From an uncultured Eubacterium sp. (GTDB lineage: Bacteria; Bacillota; Clostridia; Lachnospirales; Lachnospiraceae), in assembly GCA_947089855.1 (NCBI GenBank), contig CAMUML010000019.1, positions 1 to 64,000 on the forward strand: a stretch of DNA of 64,000 nt, read 5' to 3'. Below are positions 26,750 through 36,416 of the stretch, one piece after another. The position numbers were made by a program, and so were the translations under genes. The notes under the pieces are model-generated. The model did not search any database. It saw nothing but the letters and a program-made list of their open reading frames with translations, and had not been told where the DNA came from. Position 1 is the first letter of the stretch; each line of letters opens with the position of its first letter.

Positions 26750-28543
26750 ATGAATCACAAGAAACAGGAAACAAAGGGCCGCAGGAAGCGTTTACTTGCT
26801 GCGGCCCTAGCGGCACTGACGGCATTTTGTTTTGTGCCGTCTGCAACGCCCGCAGCCACAAAAGCAGCTTCACCGTATGTCAGCCTCAGAACCAGATTTA
26901 AAACCCTGCAGGTTGGGCAGAAAAACCGGATGACGCTCAAAAACAATACCGTAGGCTGGAAAGTCACGAAAGTCGCCACAAGCGACCGTACGGTTGCTAT
27001 GGTATACGGCAAAACCGAACAAGATTTTTTCATCAAAGGGAAGTCCGTAGGGCGCGCAACCGTTAAAGCAAGGCTAAAAACAACAGCCAGAAAGAAATTT
27101 TCTACTAAGCTGGTCAAATGCCGGGTAAACGTAACGGCCCCATCCAATCCAGCAGATGAAGCCGTAACGGATGCGTCCGTATCGACACAGGCGGAATTGG
27201 AAAAAGCCCTGTCGAACAAACAGTTAAAGAAGCTGTCCATCCAGACGAAAGATGCACAGACATTTACCATCCCGGCCGGCAACTACAAAAATGTCGCATT
27301 AACCGTCGATGCCCCTGCCGCTGATGTAGTAAACAACGGCGTCTTTTCATCCATTACTATCCAGGCCATCAAATCTGATACGTGGTTTGAAAATGCCATT
27401 GGCAATGTTATGGATATACTGGCCGAAACCGCCCGTATTGTCGTAAACAAAGGAGCACGGCTAAACCGCATGAACCTTTCCCGTGTAAATGCAAAGGTCA
27501 GCCTGGAAGTAAACGGGGCCATTGACGAAGTATCCATCCAGGCAAAAATGGAACTGTCCATTACCGGGAAACCAGAAGCACCGGTCAACGTAACCGTAGA
27601 AGCATCCGCAGAAGGGGCCAAACTGACCTCAGAAGCGCCGGTCAATATTACGGCATATGCATCCGTAGATATTACATTAAATAAGGGTGCCGAAAACAGT
27701 ACGGTAACGGTCAAATCCAAAGATGCGGATGTAAAAGTAACCAATAAAACTTCTGGGACGATTACAATCACGAAAGCAGACGGGACGGTAGAACGCAAAA
27801 GCTCCGGCTTGATCAACCTGTCCTCTGGCAGCCACACGCGGCCGCCAGCAACCGTAAACCCGTCCACTCCATCTACACCAGACATCGTTACTGGCCCTGC
27901 CATCGATACCGAAACCCCAACCGGGCCTTCCATATCAGACGATGGCTACAACGACGGCGGGAATACGGGTGGCAGTACCGGCGGTGGCGGCGGAAATATC
28001 GGCGGCATAGGCGATGTGCCATTTCCGACGGCATCCAATTTTATCGACGTGTTTGCGCCAAAAGCGGTCATTACCATCAGCCGCAGTGCTATACAGACTA
28101 CCAGCAGCGCTATTACGATGTCTGCTATTTTTACCTACCAGTTTAATAAAGACAACCTAACGTTGTCTAAACCAGGGCAGATCCGCTGGTCTTGCCACCA
28201 TGAAATGGTTGGGGTAGACCAATGGACGGAAGAATCCAAAGAAGTGAACATGCAGTTTGACCAAATGGGGCTTTCGGAAATCGGGGACCTTTTCGCAGAT
28301 CCTTCTACCGATTATATGGGGGTTGATGTCGACATGCAATTTGATTTCTCTCAAAATCTTATATTTGATGATACCTATACGATGGTGATTTTTGAACGCA
28401 AGGTTTTGGAGGAATATGTCAGCCATATGGAAGAACAGGGCTGGACGGAGATGACATTGGAATTGCCGTTGACTGTAGTACATGAAAAGACGATTTCTTA
28501 TAAGTTTGATGAATCTTATATTATGGCATCGGGGAAAGAATAG
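26750..28543 (+). CDS. Secreted protein with Ig-like N-terminal and Gly/Pro-rich linker
   Basis: This 597-residue protein has a Sec signal peptide: basic KKQETKGRRKR, then a hydrophobic run, with a probable cut near the AAA/AAS region (about residue 38). A bacterial Ig (BIG2-like) repeat spans about 45-130. Residues about 145-360 are a beta-rich stretch of short repeats (pattern V-x-V-x-A), followed by a P/T/G-rich linker (about 375-435) and a C-terminal domain with no recognised family. There is no LPXTG or membrane anchor, so it is either released or held by non-covalent wall contact. It lies within the sugar-acid locus on the other strand and shares no evident function with it. Confidence 0.7.
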   Translation: MNHKKQETKGRRKRLLAAALAALTAFCFVPSATPAATKAASPYVSLRTRFKTLQVGQKNRMTLKNNTVGWKVTKVATSDRTVAMVYGKTEQDFFIKGKSVGRATVKARLKTTARKKFSTKLVKCRVNVTAPSNPADEAVTDASVSTQAELEKALSNKQLKKLSIQTKDAQTFTIPAGNYKNVALTVDAPAADVVNNGVFSSITIQAIKSDTWFENAIGNVMDILAETARIVVNKGARLNRMNLSRVNAKVSLEVNGAIDEVSIQAKMELSITGKPEAPVNVTVEASAEGAKLTSEAPVNITAYASVDITLNKGAENSTVTVKSKDADVKVTNKTSGTITITKADGTVERKSSGLINLSSGSHTRPPATVNPSTPSTPDIVTGPAIDTETPTGPSISDDGYNDGGNTGGSTGGGGGNIGGIGDVPFPTASNFIDVFAPKAVITISRSAIQTTSSAITMSAIFTYQFNKDNLTLSKPGQIRWSCHHEMVGVDQWTEESKEVNMQFDQMGLSEIGDLFADPSTDYMGVDVDMQFDFSQNLIFDDTYTMVIFERKVLEEYVSHMEEQGWTEMTLELPLTVVHEKTISYKFDESYIMASGKE

Positions 28544-28607
28544 GAATGGATGCTCTAGAATAGCTCTGGAATATAATGGATGTTGAATCACTGCATTCCG
28601 GGTAGGT

Positions 28608-28882
28608 GGTGGTGGCTGCGCGGACGCCGGATGGTGGGGCGGTGGGCTGGCTTCCTGCTCCTACTCCAGAATGTTAAGAAGCCCTAAGTATTCTGCATTT
28701 ACATAGTGGTACCGGACGGGCGCGGCACCTTGTCCGCCCTGGCTTACGCCAGCAGCTACAGGTGCCGCTTCGGCTTCGCCGCCTGGTTTTCTAGCAGAAT
28801 ACTAAGGGCTTCTAAACATTCTTCCAACGTCGCTGGAAGCCAGCCCACCGCCCCGCCATCCGGCGTCCGCGCAGCCACCACC
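28608..28882. repeat. 275-bp giant hairpin (89-bp inverted arms, 97-nt loop)
   Basis: Left arm 28608-28696 and right arm 28794-28882 are inverted copies. The outer 48 bp (starting GGTGGTGGCTGCGCGG) match with one mismatch; the inner part contains GAATGTTAAGAAGCCC against GAATGTTTAGAAGCCC and a patch of mismatches. The loop starts ATTTACATAGTGG and contains CCGGACGGGCGCGGC. The left arm and loop are also homologous, inverted, to a stretch inside the repeat at about 54345-54515, so this is a dispersed element. It has no ORF of its own. Confidence 0.85.
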
Positions 28883-28912
28883 ATAAAAATACATACAACA
28901 AGAGGTAACCCT

Positions 28913-29122
28913 ATGCCCATTTTCACAGCAGAAGAACTCACTTTTATCAGCATCTTTGACAAACCGCAAAGGACAGAACTCATAGAGGATATTCTACAGG
29001 TACTGCCACACATAAAAGGATGTGAAACCGGCATACTTGCACAGCAAGTACTGGAAAAATTGCAGCACATAACCGATGCAGAATTTGCAGACAGTATACC
29101 GCCTGCCCTCCAATCCGTTTAG
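28913..29122 (+). CDS. Small protein resembling transposon-transfer assisting (TTRAP) family
   Basis: This 69-residue acidic protein ([16 protein letters not shown], then [14 protein letters not shown]) has the pattern of short accessory proteins encoded on conjugative transposons of Clostridia, known as transposon-transfer assisting proteins. The ATG is preceded by AGAGG. It lies 31 bp after the giant hairpin, and its stop overlaps the stop of the convergent gudD by three bases. It may be a relic carried in with the repeat. The family assignment rests on my memory of the pattern. Confidence 0.5.
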   Translation: MPIFTAEELTFISIFDKPQRTELIEDILQVLPHIKGCETGILAQQVLEKLQHITDAEFADSIPPALQSV

Positions 29123-30444
29123 CGTACCAGGCATGGCTTCTTTGCATCAAACTTCCATCCTGGAATCAAATACTGCATACCGGCAGCATCATCCCTGCCG
29201 CCCAGGCAGCGCTCTTTATACAGTTCATGCGCCTTTAAAATCTGATCCATATCAGCTTCCACGCCAAGCCCTGGTTTATTTGGCACTGCTACACACCCAT
29301 CCACGATCTGAAGCGGCTCTTTGGTCAGGCGCTCCCTGCCTTCCTGCCAAATCCAATGGGTATCCAGTGCATTGTATTCACCTGGTACAGCAGCGCCTAC
29401 CTGGGTAAACATAGCCAGCGAAATATCAAAATGGTTGTTGGAATGCGAGCCCCAAGTATAGCCAAAATCATGGCACATCTGAGCAACCCTTACCGAACCG
29501 GCCATTGTCCAAAAATGCGGGTCCGCCAGGATAATATCAACTGCCTGCGATTCCAATGCATGGCCAACTTCGCGCCAGTCTGTCGCGATCATATTGGTCG
29601 CTGTCGGGAATCCGGTACGCCTGCGGAATTCACTTACAATCTCACGCCCTGAATACACACCTTCTGCACCGCAAGGGTCTTCGCAATAGGTCAAGATGCC
29701 CTGCATCCCTTTTACATACTCCACCGCTTCTTCCAGCAGCCAGCCGCCATTTGGGTCTAAGTCAATGCGGGCATCCGGGAATTCCTTTTTCATTGCACGG
29801 ATCACCTTCATTTCCTCATCGCCTTTTAAAACGCCGCCTTTCAGTTTAAAGTCCTCAAAGCCATATTTTTCCTTTACCGCATGTGCCATTGCTACAACAG
29901 TATCCGCATCCAGCGCTTCCTCATTGCGCAGGCGGTACCATGCACAATCAGAGTCCAGCTCCGAATCATAAGGCAGATCTGTTTTTTTACGGTCCCCAAC
30001 AAAAAACAGGTAGCCAAGCATCCGCACCTTATCGCGCTGCTGACCGTCGCCCAGCAATTCACAAGCCGGGACATGCAGGTATTTTCCAAGCAGGTCTAAG
30101 CAAGGCGCTTCAATCGCTGTTATCACATGTACGCCAGTACGCAGGTCAAACGTCTGGTTGCCGCGCACATCTACCTCGCCTTTGGCATCCAGATGTGCTT
30201 TTACCTTTAACAGCATGCTCTTATATTGGGCAATCTGCGTCCCTTCTACGATCGGGATGCATTCCCGCAAGGCATTTGTAATTTTCTCACCGCCTGGAAC
30301 TTCCCCAACCCCCATATCTCCGTTATCCGCATAAAGAATTACGATATTCCTCGTAAAAAACGGGGCATGCGCACCACTTAAATTCAATTCCATGCTGTCC
30401 TTGCCTGCTACTGGGTAAACTTCCATTTTTGTTATTTTTGGCAT
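29119..30444 (-). CDS. gudD: Glucarate dehydratase
   Basis: This 441-residue enzyme of the enolase superfamily dehydrates D-glucarate (and L-idarate) to 5-keto-4-deoxy-glucarate. The catalytic lysine pair is in DFKLKGG, metal ligands are in IDLDPNGGW and CEDPCGAEG, and the general-base histidine is in [10 protein letters not shown]. The length is the family norm (about 445). It has its own promoter, divergent from the LysR gene, and feeds the same intermediate as garD. It is separated from the garR operon by the secreted-protein gene and the hairpin element. Confidence 0.95.
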   Translation of the reverse strand: MPKITKMEVYPVAGKDSMELNLSGAHAPFFTRNIVILYADNGDMGVGEVPGGEKITNALRECIPIVEGTQIAQYKSMLLKVKAHLDAKGEVDVRGNQTFDLRTGVHVITAIEAPCLDLLGKYLHVPACELLGDGQQRDKVRMLGYLFFVGDRKKTDLPYDSELDSDCAWYRLRNEEALDADTVVAMAHAVKEKYGFEDFKLKGGVLKGDEEMKVIRAMKKEFPDARIDLDPNGGWLLEEAVEYVKGMQGILTYCEDPCGAEGVYSGREIVSEFRRRTGFPTATNMIATDWREVGHALESQAVDIILADPHFWTMAGSVRVAQMCHDFGYTWGSHSNNHFDISLAMFTQVGAAVPGEYNALDTHWIWQEGRERLTKEPLQIVDGCVAVPNKPGLGVEADMDQILKAHELYKERCLGGRDDAAGMQYLIPGWKFDAKKPCLVR

Positions 30445-30491
30445 TTGTAATCCTCCCTCAATTATTTTTTTCTTGCATATCTGATAATTTT

Positions 30492-30529
30492 ATTGTATAA
30501 AAGAAGTATAAATTAGTCAAATTACTAAT
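30492..30529 (-). promoter_or_regulatory. gudD promoter overlapped by a LysR-type operator
   Basis: On the minus strand TTGACT (complement of 30515-30520) and TACAAT (complement of 30492-30497) are 17 bp apart. A perfect inverted repeat ATTAGT-N6-ACTAAT (30512-30529) has the LysR T-N11-A form and covers the -35. This fits control of gudD, and autoregulation, by the divergent LysR gene. Confidence 0.7.
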
Positions 30530-30613
30530 ATTTTTATTGTTCCTAAGTAAAACTTATAGTTAATTTCCTACAACCACATAGCCAAAGGCCCAAAACAGCA
30601 AAGGAGGGGTTCT

Positions 30614-31516
30614 ATGGACCTGCGCCTGATCGAATATATCGTAAAAATTGCAGATGAAAAAAGCATTACAAAAGCGGCCGCACAGTTATATATCTCGCAG
30701 TCCGGCCTAAACCAGCAGCTTTTAAAATTGGAAAAAGAGCTTGGCGTGCCGCTGTTCCACCGCGGCAGATATGAACTACGCCCAACACAGGCCGGGCAGA
30801 TTTATATTACCTATGGGCGGCGCATGCTGGAAGAAAAACGGGAAGCCTACGCACGGATCCAGGATATTGCCGCAAACAGCTCCGGCACGCTGCGCATCGG
30901 CCTTACCCCGGAACGTGGGACGACCATGTTAATCCATATTTATGCAGACTTCCACCGGGAATTCCCCGGCGTAACCATCGAACCGGAAGAAATCCATGTA
31001 AAAAAACAGCTCACAATGCTGATGCAAGACGAGCTGGATATTGGTTTTGTCACATTAACCGGGCGCGACAAGCTTCCTGGCCTTGCATTCGTCCCGATCA
31101 AAACAGAACCCATCCTGCTCGGTATCCCTCGCAGCCACCCGCTGGCCGCCCATGCAAACGCCCCCTATGCGCCTTATGCCCAAACAGACCTTTCCCTGTT
31201 CGCGAAAGAAACCTTTATCTTGATGTTCAAAGGCTCGACATTGCGCGGCGTTTTAGACCCGTTGTTTGCGGAGGCTGGCTTTGTTCCAAAAATCCTGTTC
31301 GAGACGGCAAGCAACCGCACTTTGTATACGATGGCCCAAAAGGCAATGGGATGCATACTGATCCCGGAAACATACGCTTTGGAACAAGAATCCATTGCTT
31401 ATTTTACGCTCCCGCAAAACCCTATTTGGGAACTTGCGATCGCATACCGCAGCGGGCATTATTTGTCTAAACCCGCACAGGCTTTTATACGGTTTGCTGT
31501 AGAATATTGGAATTGA
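30614..31516 (+). CDS. LysR-family transcriptional regulator
   Basis: This 300-residue regulator has the winged helix-turn-helix at the N terminus (SITKAAAQLYISQSGLNQQLLKLEKELG, residues about 16-43) and a two-lobed LysR effector domain (about 90-295). It starts after AAAGGAGGGG and is transcribed away from gudD. The position and the T-N11-A site over the gudD -35 make it the likely glucarate regulator; a sugar acid or downstream intermediate would be the inducer. Confidence 0.88.
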   Translation: MDLRLIEYIVKIADEKSITKAAAQLYISQSGLNQQLLKLEKELGVPLFHRGRYELRPTQAGQIYITYGRRMLEEKREAYARIQDIAANSSGTLRIGLTPERGTTMLIHIYADFHREFPGVTIEPEEIHVKKQLTMLMQDELDIGFVTLTGRDKLPGLAFVPIKTEPILLGIPRSHPLAAHANAPYAPYAQTDLSLFAKETFILMFKGSTLRGVLDPLFAEAGFVPKILFETASNRTLYTMAQKAMGCILIPETYALEQESIAYFTLPQNPIWELAIAYRSGHYLSKPAQAFIRFAVEYWN

Positions 31517-31536
31517 CCCGTTGAACCGGAGCAGGA

Positions 31537-31565
31537 TTGACAATATAAAAAAGAATATTTAGAAT
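31537..31565 (+). promoter_or_regulatory. Promoter of the AAA-ATPase/PD-(D/E)XK gene
   Basis: TTGACA (31537-31542) and TAGAAT (31560-31565) are 17 bp apart, placing the start about 60 bp before the ATG at 31632. Confidence 0.65.
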
Positions 31566-31631
31566 ATACTCACGGGCGATAAAGTTTGCCACATGATTCA
31601 AGATAACAACGCCCGTGAAGAGGAAGGTATT

Positions 31632-33344
31632 ATGGCAAGACGCGCAGCAATCGGGATAACTGAATTTGATAAATTGATAGAAAATAATTACTTTTATGTC
31701 GATAAAACAGGTTTCATAAAAGAATGGTGGGAAAGCGGAGACGAAGTAACCCTGTTCACCCGCCCAAGGCGGTTCGGAAAAACACTTTTCATGAATATGG
31801 TGGAACAATTCCTTTCCATAAAATATGCAGATAGAGGAAACCTGTTTCATGGTTTGTCTATTTGGCAGGAAGAAACATACCGGAAGCTGCAAGGTACGTA
31901 TCCGGTAATTTCCCTAAGCTTCGCAGGGATTAAAAAAAGCAGCTACCAGAGTACCTATAACGCAATCCAAAAATTAATTGCAAGGGAATTCAACCGGTGC
32001 TATTTCTTACTAGACGGTGGTTGCCTGACGTTACAGGAGAAAGATGCCTTTCTAAAAATCGCAAGCGGCCAAGGGCAGGAAGAAGATATTGCCACTTCTT
32101 TAAACCAGCTTTCTGAATACCTATTACGTTATTATGGAAAACGGACGGTTATTTTACTGGATGAGTATGACACCCCCATGCAGGAGGCATATGTAAATGG
32201 GTATTGGGATAGCCTGGCGGAATTCACCAGGGGACTGTTTGAAACAACCTTTAAAAATAACCCATGCTTAGAACGCGGCATTCTGACAGGGATTACCAGG
32301 ATTAGCAAAGAATCCCTCTTTTCCGGCCTGAATAATTTAGAAGTTGCCACCGTCACCTCACAAAAATATGCAGCTGCCTTTGGGTTTACCGAAGATGAAG
32401 TCCTCTGCGCCTTGGAAGAGTTCGGGCTAAAAGATAGGGAAGATGATGTAAAAAACTGGTATGACGGCTACCGGTTTGGGGATTGCAAAAGTATCTATAA
32501 CCCTTGGTCAATCATTAATTTCCTTGGAAAAAAGAAGCTTTCGGCCTACTGGGCTAACACCAGTTCCAATCAGCTGGCCGGGGACCTGATACAAAAAGGT
32601 ACTGTGGGTATCAAGCAATTGGCGGAAGACCTGCTGAATGGAAAATCAATTTGTGTCGGAATAGATGAGGAAACCGTTTTTGATAGCCTTTATTATCAAA
32701 AGGACGCTGTATGGGGCTTGCTTTTGGCCAGCGGCTACCTAAAGGTTGACGGTTTTCGGCAAAACCGGAAAGGGAAACGGGAATATATGCTTTCGCTTAC
32801 CAATCTGGAAGTCCGTGAAGTATTCGACCGTATGTTTTCCAGATGGCTTGACAGCATGGAATATCCAGAGGGGGATTTTTCCGATGCCTTGCTGGACGGT
32901 GACCTAACGGCTATGGACCGTATCTTAAACGACATACTGATTTCTTCCATTAGTTTTTATGACAGCGGCGCAAAGCCGTCTAAGTCAAGACTGCCTGAAA
33001 ATTTCTACCACGGGCTTGTACTTGGCCTGATTGCAAGCTTGCGTAACCTGTATGCGGTCACGTCCAACCGGGAAAGCGGTTTTGGAAGGTACGACGTACT
33101 TTTAGAACCATTAACCGCTGTAGACGACGCAATCATCCTGGAATTTAAGGTCCATGACGGCAAAAAAGGACAAGACATGGAAGCTACCGTAGATGCAGCT
33201 ATCCAGCAGATCCTCCATAAGCAGTATGCAGCAGCTTTGGAAGCAAAAGGCATCTGCAGGGACAGGATCCGGATCTATGGGTTTGCATTTGAAGGAAAGC
33301 GGGCATTGGCCGGCGGCGGGAAGCTGGAAGCATATGAAGCCTGA
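31632..33344 (+). CDS. AAA-ATPase-like protein with C-terminal PD-(D/E)XK nuclease domain
   Basis: This 570-residue protein has an AAA-ATPase-like N-terminal domain (Walker A RPRRFGKT, Lys50; Walker B TVILLDEYDTPMQ) and a C-terminal PD-(D/E)XK nuclease-superfamily domain with DAIILEFKV and a downstream helix with QILHKQY. Proteins of this type are frequent in many copies in gut Firmicutes and Bacteroidetes; their role is unproven and often guessed as mobile-element or defence related. The start at 31632 has GAGGAAGG five bases upstream; an ATG at 31593 is in frame. A long terminator and a MITE follow, so it looks like a late arrival in the locus. Confidence 0.85.
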   Translation: MARRAAIGITEFDKLIENNYFYVDKTGFIKEWWESGDEVTLFTRPRRFGKTLFMNMVEQFLSIKYADRGNLFHGLSIWQEETYRKLQGTYPVISLSFAGIKKSSYQSTYNAIQKLIAREFNRCYFLLDGGCLTLQEKDAFLKIASGQGQEEDIATSLNQLSEYLLRYYGKRTVILLDEYDTPMQEAYVNGYWDSLAEFTRGLFETTFKNNPCLERGILTGITRISKESLFSGLNNLEVATVTSQKYAAAFGFTEDEVLCALEEFGLKDREDDVKNWYDGYRFGDCKSIYNPWSIINFLGKKKLSAYWANTSSNQLAGDLIQKGTVGIKQLAEDLLNGKSICVGIDEETVFDSLYYQKDAVWGLLLASGYLKVDGFRQNRKGKREYMLSLTNLEVREVFDRMFSRWLDSMEYPEGDFSDALLDGDLTAMDRILNDILISSISFYDSGAKPSKSRLPENFYHGLVLGLIASLRNLYAVTSNRESGFGRYDVLLEPLTAVDDAIILEFKVHDGKKGQDMEATVDAAIQQILHKQYAAALEAKGICRDRIRIYGFAFEGKRALAGGGKLEAYEA

Positions 33345-33362
33345 AAAAAGGCAGCCCCAAAA

Positions 33363-33411
33363 GGCCATAGAAATACAACACCATCATCCAAACGGCTGTA
33401 TTTTTATGGCC
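33363..33411. terminator. Terminator after the AAA-ATPase gene
   Basis: GGCCATAGAAATACA and TGTATTTTTATGGCC form a 15-bp stem with one mismatch and a 19-base loop. Transcription from both the ATPase gene and metH converges here. Confidence 0.6.
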
Positions 33412-33439
33412 TAAGCAGGCTCCTGTGGGGCCGGCAATC

Positions 33440-33583
33440 GTTACTATTCACGGGCCAGGAATGCGCATAAACTGCGCATTCCGTGAGGACATGATTCAGG
33501 AGTGAGGGGCGATTTTGCGGAGCAAACTTCCAATATCGCCCCGAATGGTTACTATGAGCGGCCCCCAGGCCGTGAATAGTAAC
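33440..33583. mobile_element. MITE copy A (144 bp) with 8-bp target duplication
   Basis: The ends GTTACTATTCACGGGCC and GGCCGTGAATAGTAAC are inverted repeats. The element is flanked by perfect direct repeats CGGCAATC (33432-33439 and 33584-33591), the sign of an 8-bp target duplication. Internal hairpins are AATGCGCA/TGCGCATT and GGGGCGAT/ATCGCCCC. It has no ORF. The duplication overlaps the metH stop codon, so the element landed at the very 3' end of metH without harming the protein. Confidence 0.88.
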
Positions 33584-33589
33584 CGGCAA

Positions 33590-36193
33590 TCAGCCCCGGA
33601 GCAACCGCCCAACGAGCTTCACACAGTCCGCTGCATCTTTGGAATACCCGTCAGCCCCGATTTCCTCCGCAAAACTTGCAGTCACTGCCGCACCGCCAAT
33701 AATAATCTTCCCCGTATAGTTTTTTTGTCTTGCAAGCGCAACCACTTCCTGCATACGCATCATTGTAGTAGTCATCAAAGCTGACAGCCCAATAATCCGC
33801 GCATTTTCTTTGATAGCCGCATCCACAATCGTTTCTGCCGGGACATCCTTGCCCAAATCGACCACATGGTAGCCATAATTTCGCAGCATTAATACAACCA
33901 GGTTTTTTCCAATATCATGAATATCGCCTTCCACCGTAGCGACCACCAATACGGCAGCTTCCCCCTGGCTGCTGGAACGGTCAATTTTTGGCTCCAGATA
34001 TTCGATCGCTGCTTTCATCGCATTGGCGCTGGCAATCAGCTGGGGCAGGAAGTATTTTTGTACATTAAACAGCTCCCCAACTTCATTAATCGCCGGTATC
34101 AGGTACTCGTTTATCATATGCTCCGGCTTTATACCGCGGGCCAGTTCTTCTTTGGCATAGGTTAGAATACGATTTTTCTCCCCTTGGAGTACGGCACGGT
34201 AAACCGGGTTTTTGGAAACGTCCACGCTGCCTAGTTCCCCGCCCGGCGCCCCATTGCCGGCCCCATCTTTACCTGCCGCCGTTTGCCGGCCCTCACCCTG
34301 CGCCAGTTGCCCATCTGATGCCAGCCGTTTAACCTGATCCCCTTGCCCCCTAGATCCGCTGTCCCCCTGCTGTGCGGGGCGCCCATCCCCTTGGCGGCCC
34401 AGCTGCATGTCCAGCATTTTTTGCTGCTCTTGTTTCTTCTGTTCCTGTTTTCGCTGGTATGCCTGCATCCGGTTGATATAGCGCAGGCCGCTGCCCGCTT
34501 TCTGCTGGAGCATATCCGCCGCTGCCGCCGTATTCATCAGCATGTCCTGCGAAGGGTTTGCGATCGCCATCGTAAGGCCATGCGCAATTGCCATTGTCAA
34601 AAACGCAGTATTTACAAACGTCCGTTCCGGAAGCCCAAAGGAAATATTGGACAACCCGCAGACCGTAGCCAGGCCAAGCTCTTTGCTGCAGTAACGGACC
34701 GTATCAAAACATTCCAATGCCGCCGCCGGATTTGCCCCTACCGTCGCCACAAGGCCGTCTACAATAATATCCTCTTTTACAAACCCCTGGCGTAACGCTT
34801 CTTCTAAAATCTTGTGTACAATGCCCCGTTTTTCTTCTGGCGTCTTGGGCAGCCCTGCATCCGATAACGGAAGCAGGATAAACATCGCCCCATATTTTTT
34901 TGCAACCGGCAGCAGGCGCCCTATTTTTTCCTTTTCCAAAGAAATGGAATTGATCAGCGCACGGCCTGGGTAAATACGCAGCGCGGCCTCGATCACGTCG
35001 ATATAGCTAGAATCAATGCACAGCGGGCAGTCCACGGCTGCGGACACTTCCTGGACTGCTTCCAGCATCATCTGCTTTTCATCAATCCCATTCATGCCCA
35101 TATTAATATCCAAAACCGCTGCCCCTTGTTCCTGCTGTTCCCTTGCCATTGCCCGCACCATATCCAGGCTGCCCGCCCGCAGCTCTGCCTGCAGCTTTTT
35201 CTTACCAGTCGGGTTAATCCGTTCCCCAATAACCTGGAACGCACCGTCCAGCGGAATTTCTACAACCTGCCGCTCCGAAGCCAGCACGCGCCTTTTTTCC
35301 GTGCGCGGCCGCGGGCAAGGCACATCCGCAACGGCTTTTGCAAGCGCACGGATATGTTCCGGCTGTGTACCGCAGCAGCCGCCAATAAAGGCAGCACCGG
35401 CTTCCACCAGCTTTTTGCCCGCACGTGCAAATGCCTCTGGCGTCGTCTTATATACCGTCCTGCCGTTTTCCAGCTCCGGAAGCCCGGCATTTGGCTTTGC
35501 CAAAATAGGAATATTGGCATATGCATACATCGCCTGCACAATCTCCAGCATCTCCTCCGGGCCAGTCGAGCAGTTTAAACCAACCGCATCTACGCCAAGG
35601 CCCTGCAGCACAACAACCGCAGTTTCCGGATCTGTCCCAAATAACGTGCGGCCATCCGCTTCAAACGTCAGGCTTGCCAAAACCGGAAGGCTGCACGTTT
35701 CCTGGATAGCAATGACCGCCGCCCTTGTCTCTTGCAGGCTCATCATCGTTTCTATTACAAAAAGGTCTACACCGGCATGGCATAACACAGCTGCCTGTTC
35801 CTTATACACATCCACCAGCTGCTCAAACAAAAGGCCCCCCAGCGGATACAGCTGCTGGCCCGTCATAGTCATGTCCCCTGCCACCAGCGCCCTGCCATCC
35901 GCCGCCCTTTTGGAAATTTCCACAAGGCGTGCATTGATGTCTGCCAGCTGGCCGTCCAGCCCATATTCAGCCAACTTGATACGGTTTGCAGTAAACGTCG
36001 GTGCATATAGGATTTTCGTTCCAGCCTCGACATAGCTGCGCTGAAGCTGCTCCATCACCTGCGGATGCTCCAGTATCCACTGCTCCGGGCAGACGCCGGA
36101 CGGCATCCCGGCTTTTTGCAGGTTCGTACCGGTCGCACCGTCCAATAAAACGGCGCCGGAACTTTGCAACATATGGAATTCTTGTTTTGTCAT
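33590..36193 (-). CDS. metH: Cobalamin-dependent methionine synthase, short form
   Basis: This 867-residue protein transfers a methyl group from 5-methyl-tetrahydrofolate to homocysteine via B12. The homocysteine domain (about 1-300) has zinc ligands in GLNCSTGP and GGCCGTQ. The pterin-binding domain (about 330-580) follows, then the B12 cap and Rossmann domains, with the histidine ligand in GDIHDIGKN. The C-terminal SAM-dependent activation domain is absent, as is usual in Clostridia, so a separate reactivating protein is expected. Unusual is a linker of about 65 residues made of Q, G, R, A, S and D between the pterin and B12 modules. The start at 36193 follows AGGAGGG. No SAM or cobalamin riboswitch is seen upstream. 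Confidence 0.93.
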   Translation of the reverse strand: MTKQEFHMLQSSGAVLLDGATGTNLQKAGMPSGVCPEQWILEHPQVMEQLQRSYVEAGTKILYAPTFTANRIKLAEYGLDGQLADINARLVEISKRAADGRALVAGDMTMTGQQLYPLGGLLFEQLVDVYKEQAAVLCHAGVDLFVIETMMSLQETRAAVIAIQETCSLPVLASLTFEADGRTLFGTDPETAVVVLQGLGVDAVGLNCSTGPEEMLEIVQAMYAYANIPILAKPNAGLPELENGRTVYKTTPEAFARAGKKLVEAGAAFIGGCCGTQPEHIRALAKAVADVPCPRPRTEKRRVLASERQVVEIPLDGAFQVIGERINPTGKKKLQAELRAGSLDMVRAMAREQQEQGAAVLDINMGMNGIDEKQMMLEAVQEVSAAVDCPLCIDSSYIDVIEAALRIYPGRALINSISLEKEKIGRLLPVAKKYGAMFILLPLSDAGLPKTPEEKRGIVHKILEEALRQGFVKEDIIVDGLVATVGANPAAALECFDTVRYCSKELGLATVCGLSNISFGLPERTFVNTAFLTMAIAHGLTMAIANPSQDMLMNTAAAADMLQQKAGSGLRYINRMQAYQRKQEQKKQEQQKMLDMQLGRQGDGRPAQQGDSGSRGQGDQVKRLASDGQLAQGEGRQTAAGKDGAGNGAPGGELGSVDVSKNPVYRAVLQGEKNRILTYAKEELARGIKPEHMINEYLIPAINEVGELFNVQKYFLPQLIASANAMKAAIEYLEPKIDRSSSQGEAAVLVVATVEGDIHDIGKNLVVLMLRNYGYHVVDLGKDVPAETIVDAAIKENARIIGLSALMTTTMMRMQEVVALARQKNYTGKIIIGGAAVTASFAEEIGADGYSKDAADCVKLVGRLLRG

Positions 36194-36416
36194 GGTACAC
36201 CCTCCTAGGCTGTTTTTTTCAAATCTCAACATTTGTTGCTGCTTCTTAAAAATTATCTGCATCCTGTACCCACATCCAAACCATAATGCCGGCTTGTCCT
36301 TCCCAATTATAATATTAATGGAAGAAATTGGCCAGCTTTTTTTATACAGGAATCCTTTCCCATTCTCTTTAGAAAAATTTAAGGTTGTTTCTCTACAAAA
36401 TGATCGGAAGAGATGA
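36194..36416. other. metH upstream region
   Basis: On the minus strand a TATAAT (complement of 36306-36311) lies about 110 bp before the metH start. No clear -35 and no known methionine or cobalamin riboswitch fold could be recognised. Confidence 0.4.

Noticed and set aside
28913..29122. First read as the transposon protein TnpW
   Set aside because: The sequence pattern ([13 protein letters not shown]) does not fit TnpW, which has a short beta-rich N terminus; it fits the transposon-transfer assisting type better, so that label is used with modest confidence.
36194..36416. SAM or cobalamin riboswitch before metH
   Set aside because: No B12 box or S-box motifs found in the leader; it is about 110 nt and AT-rich.
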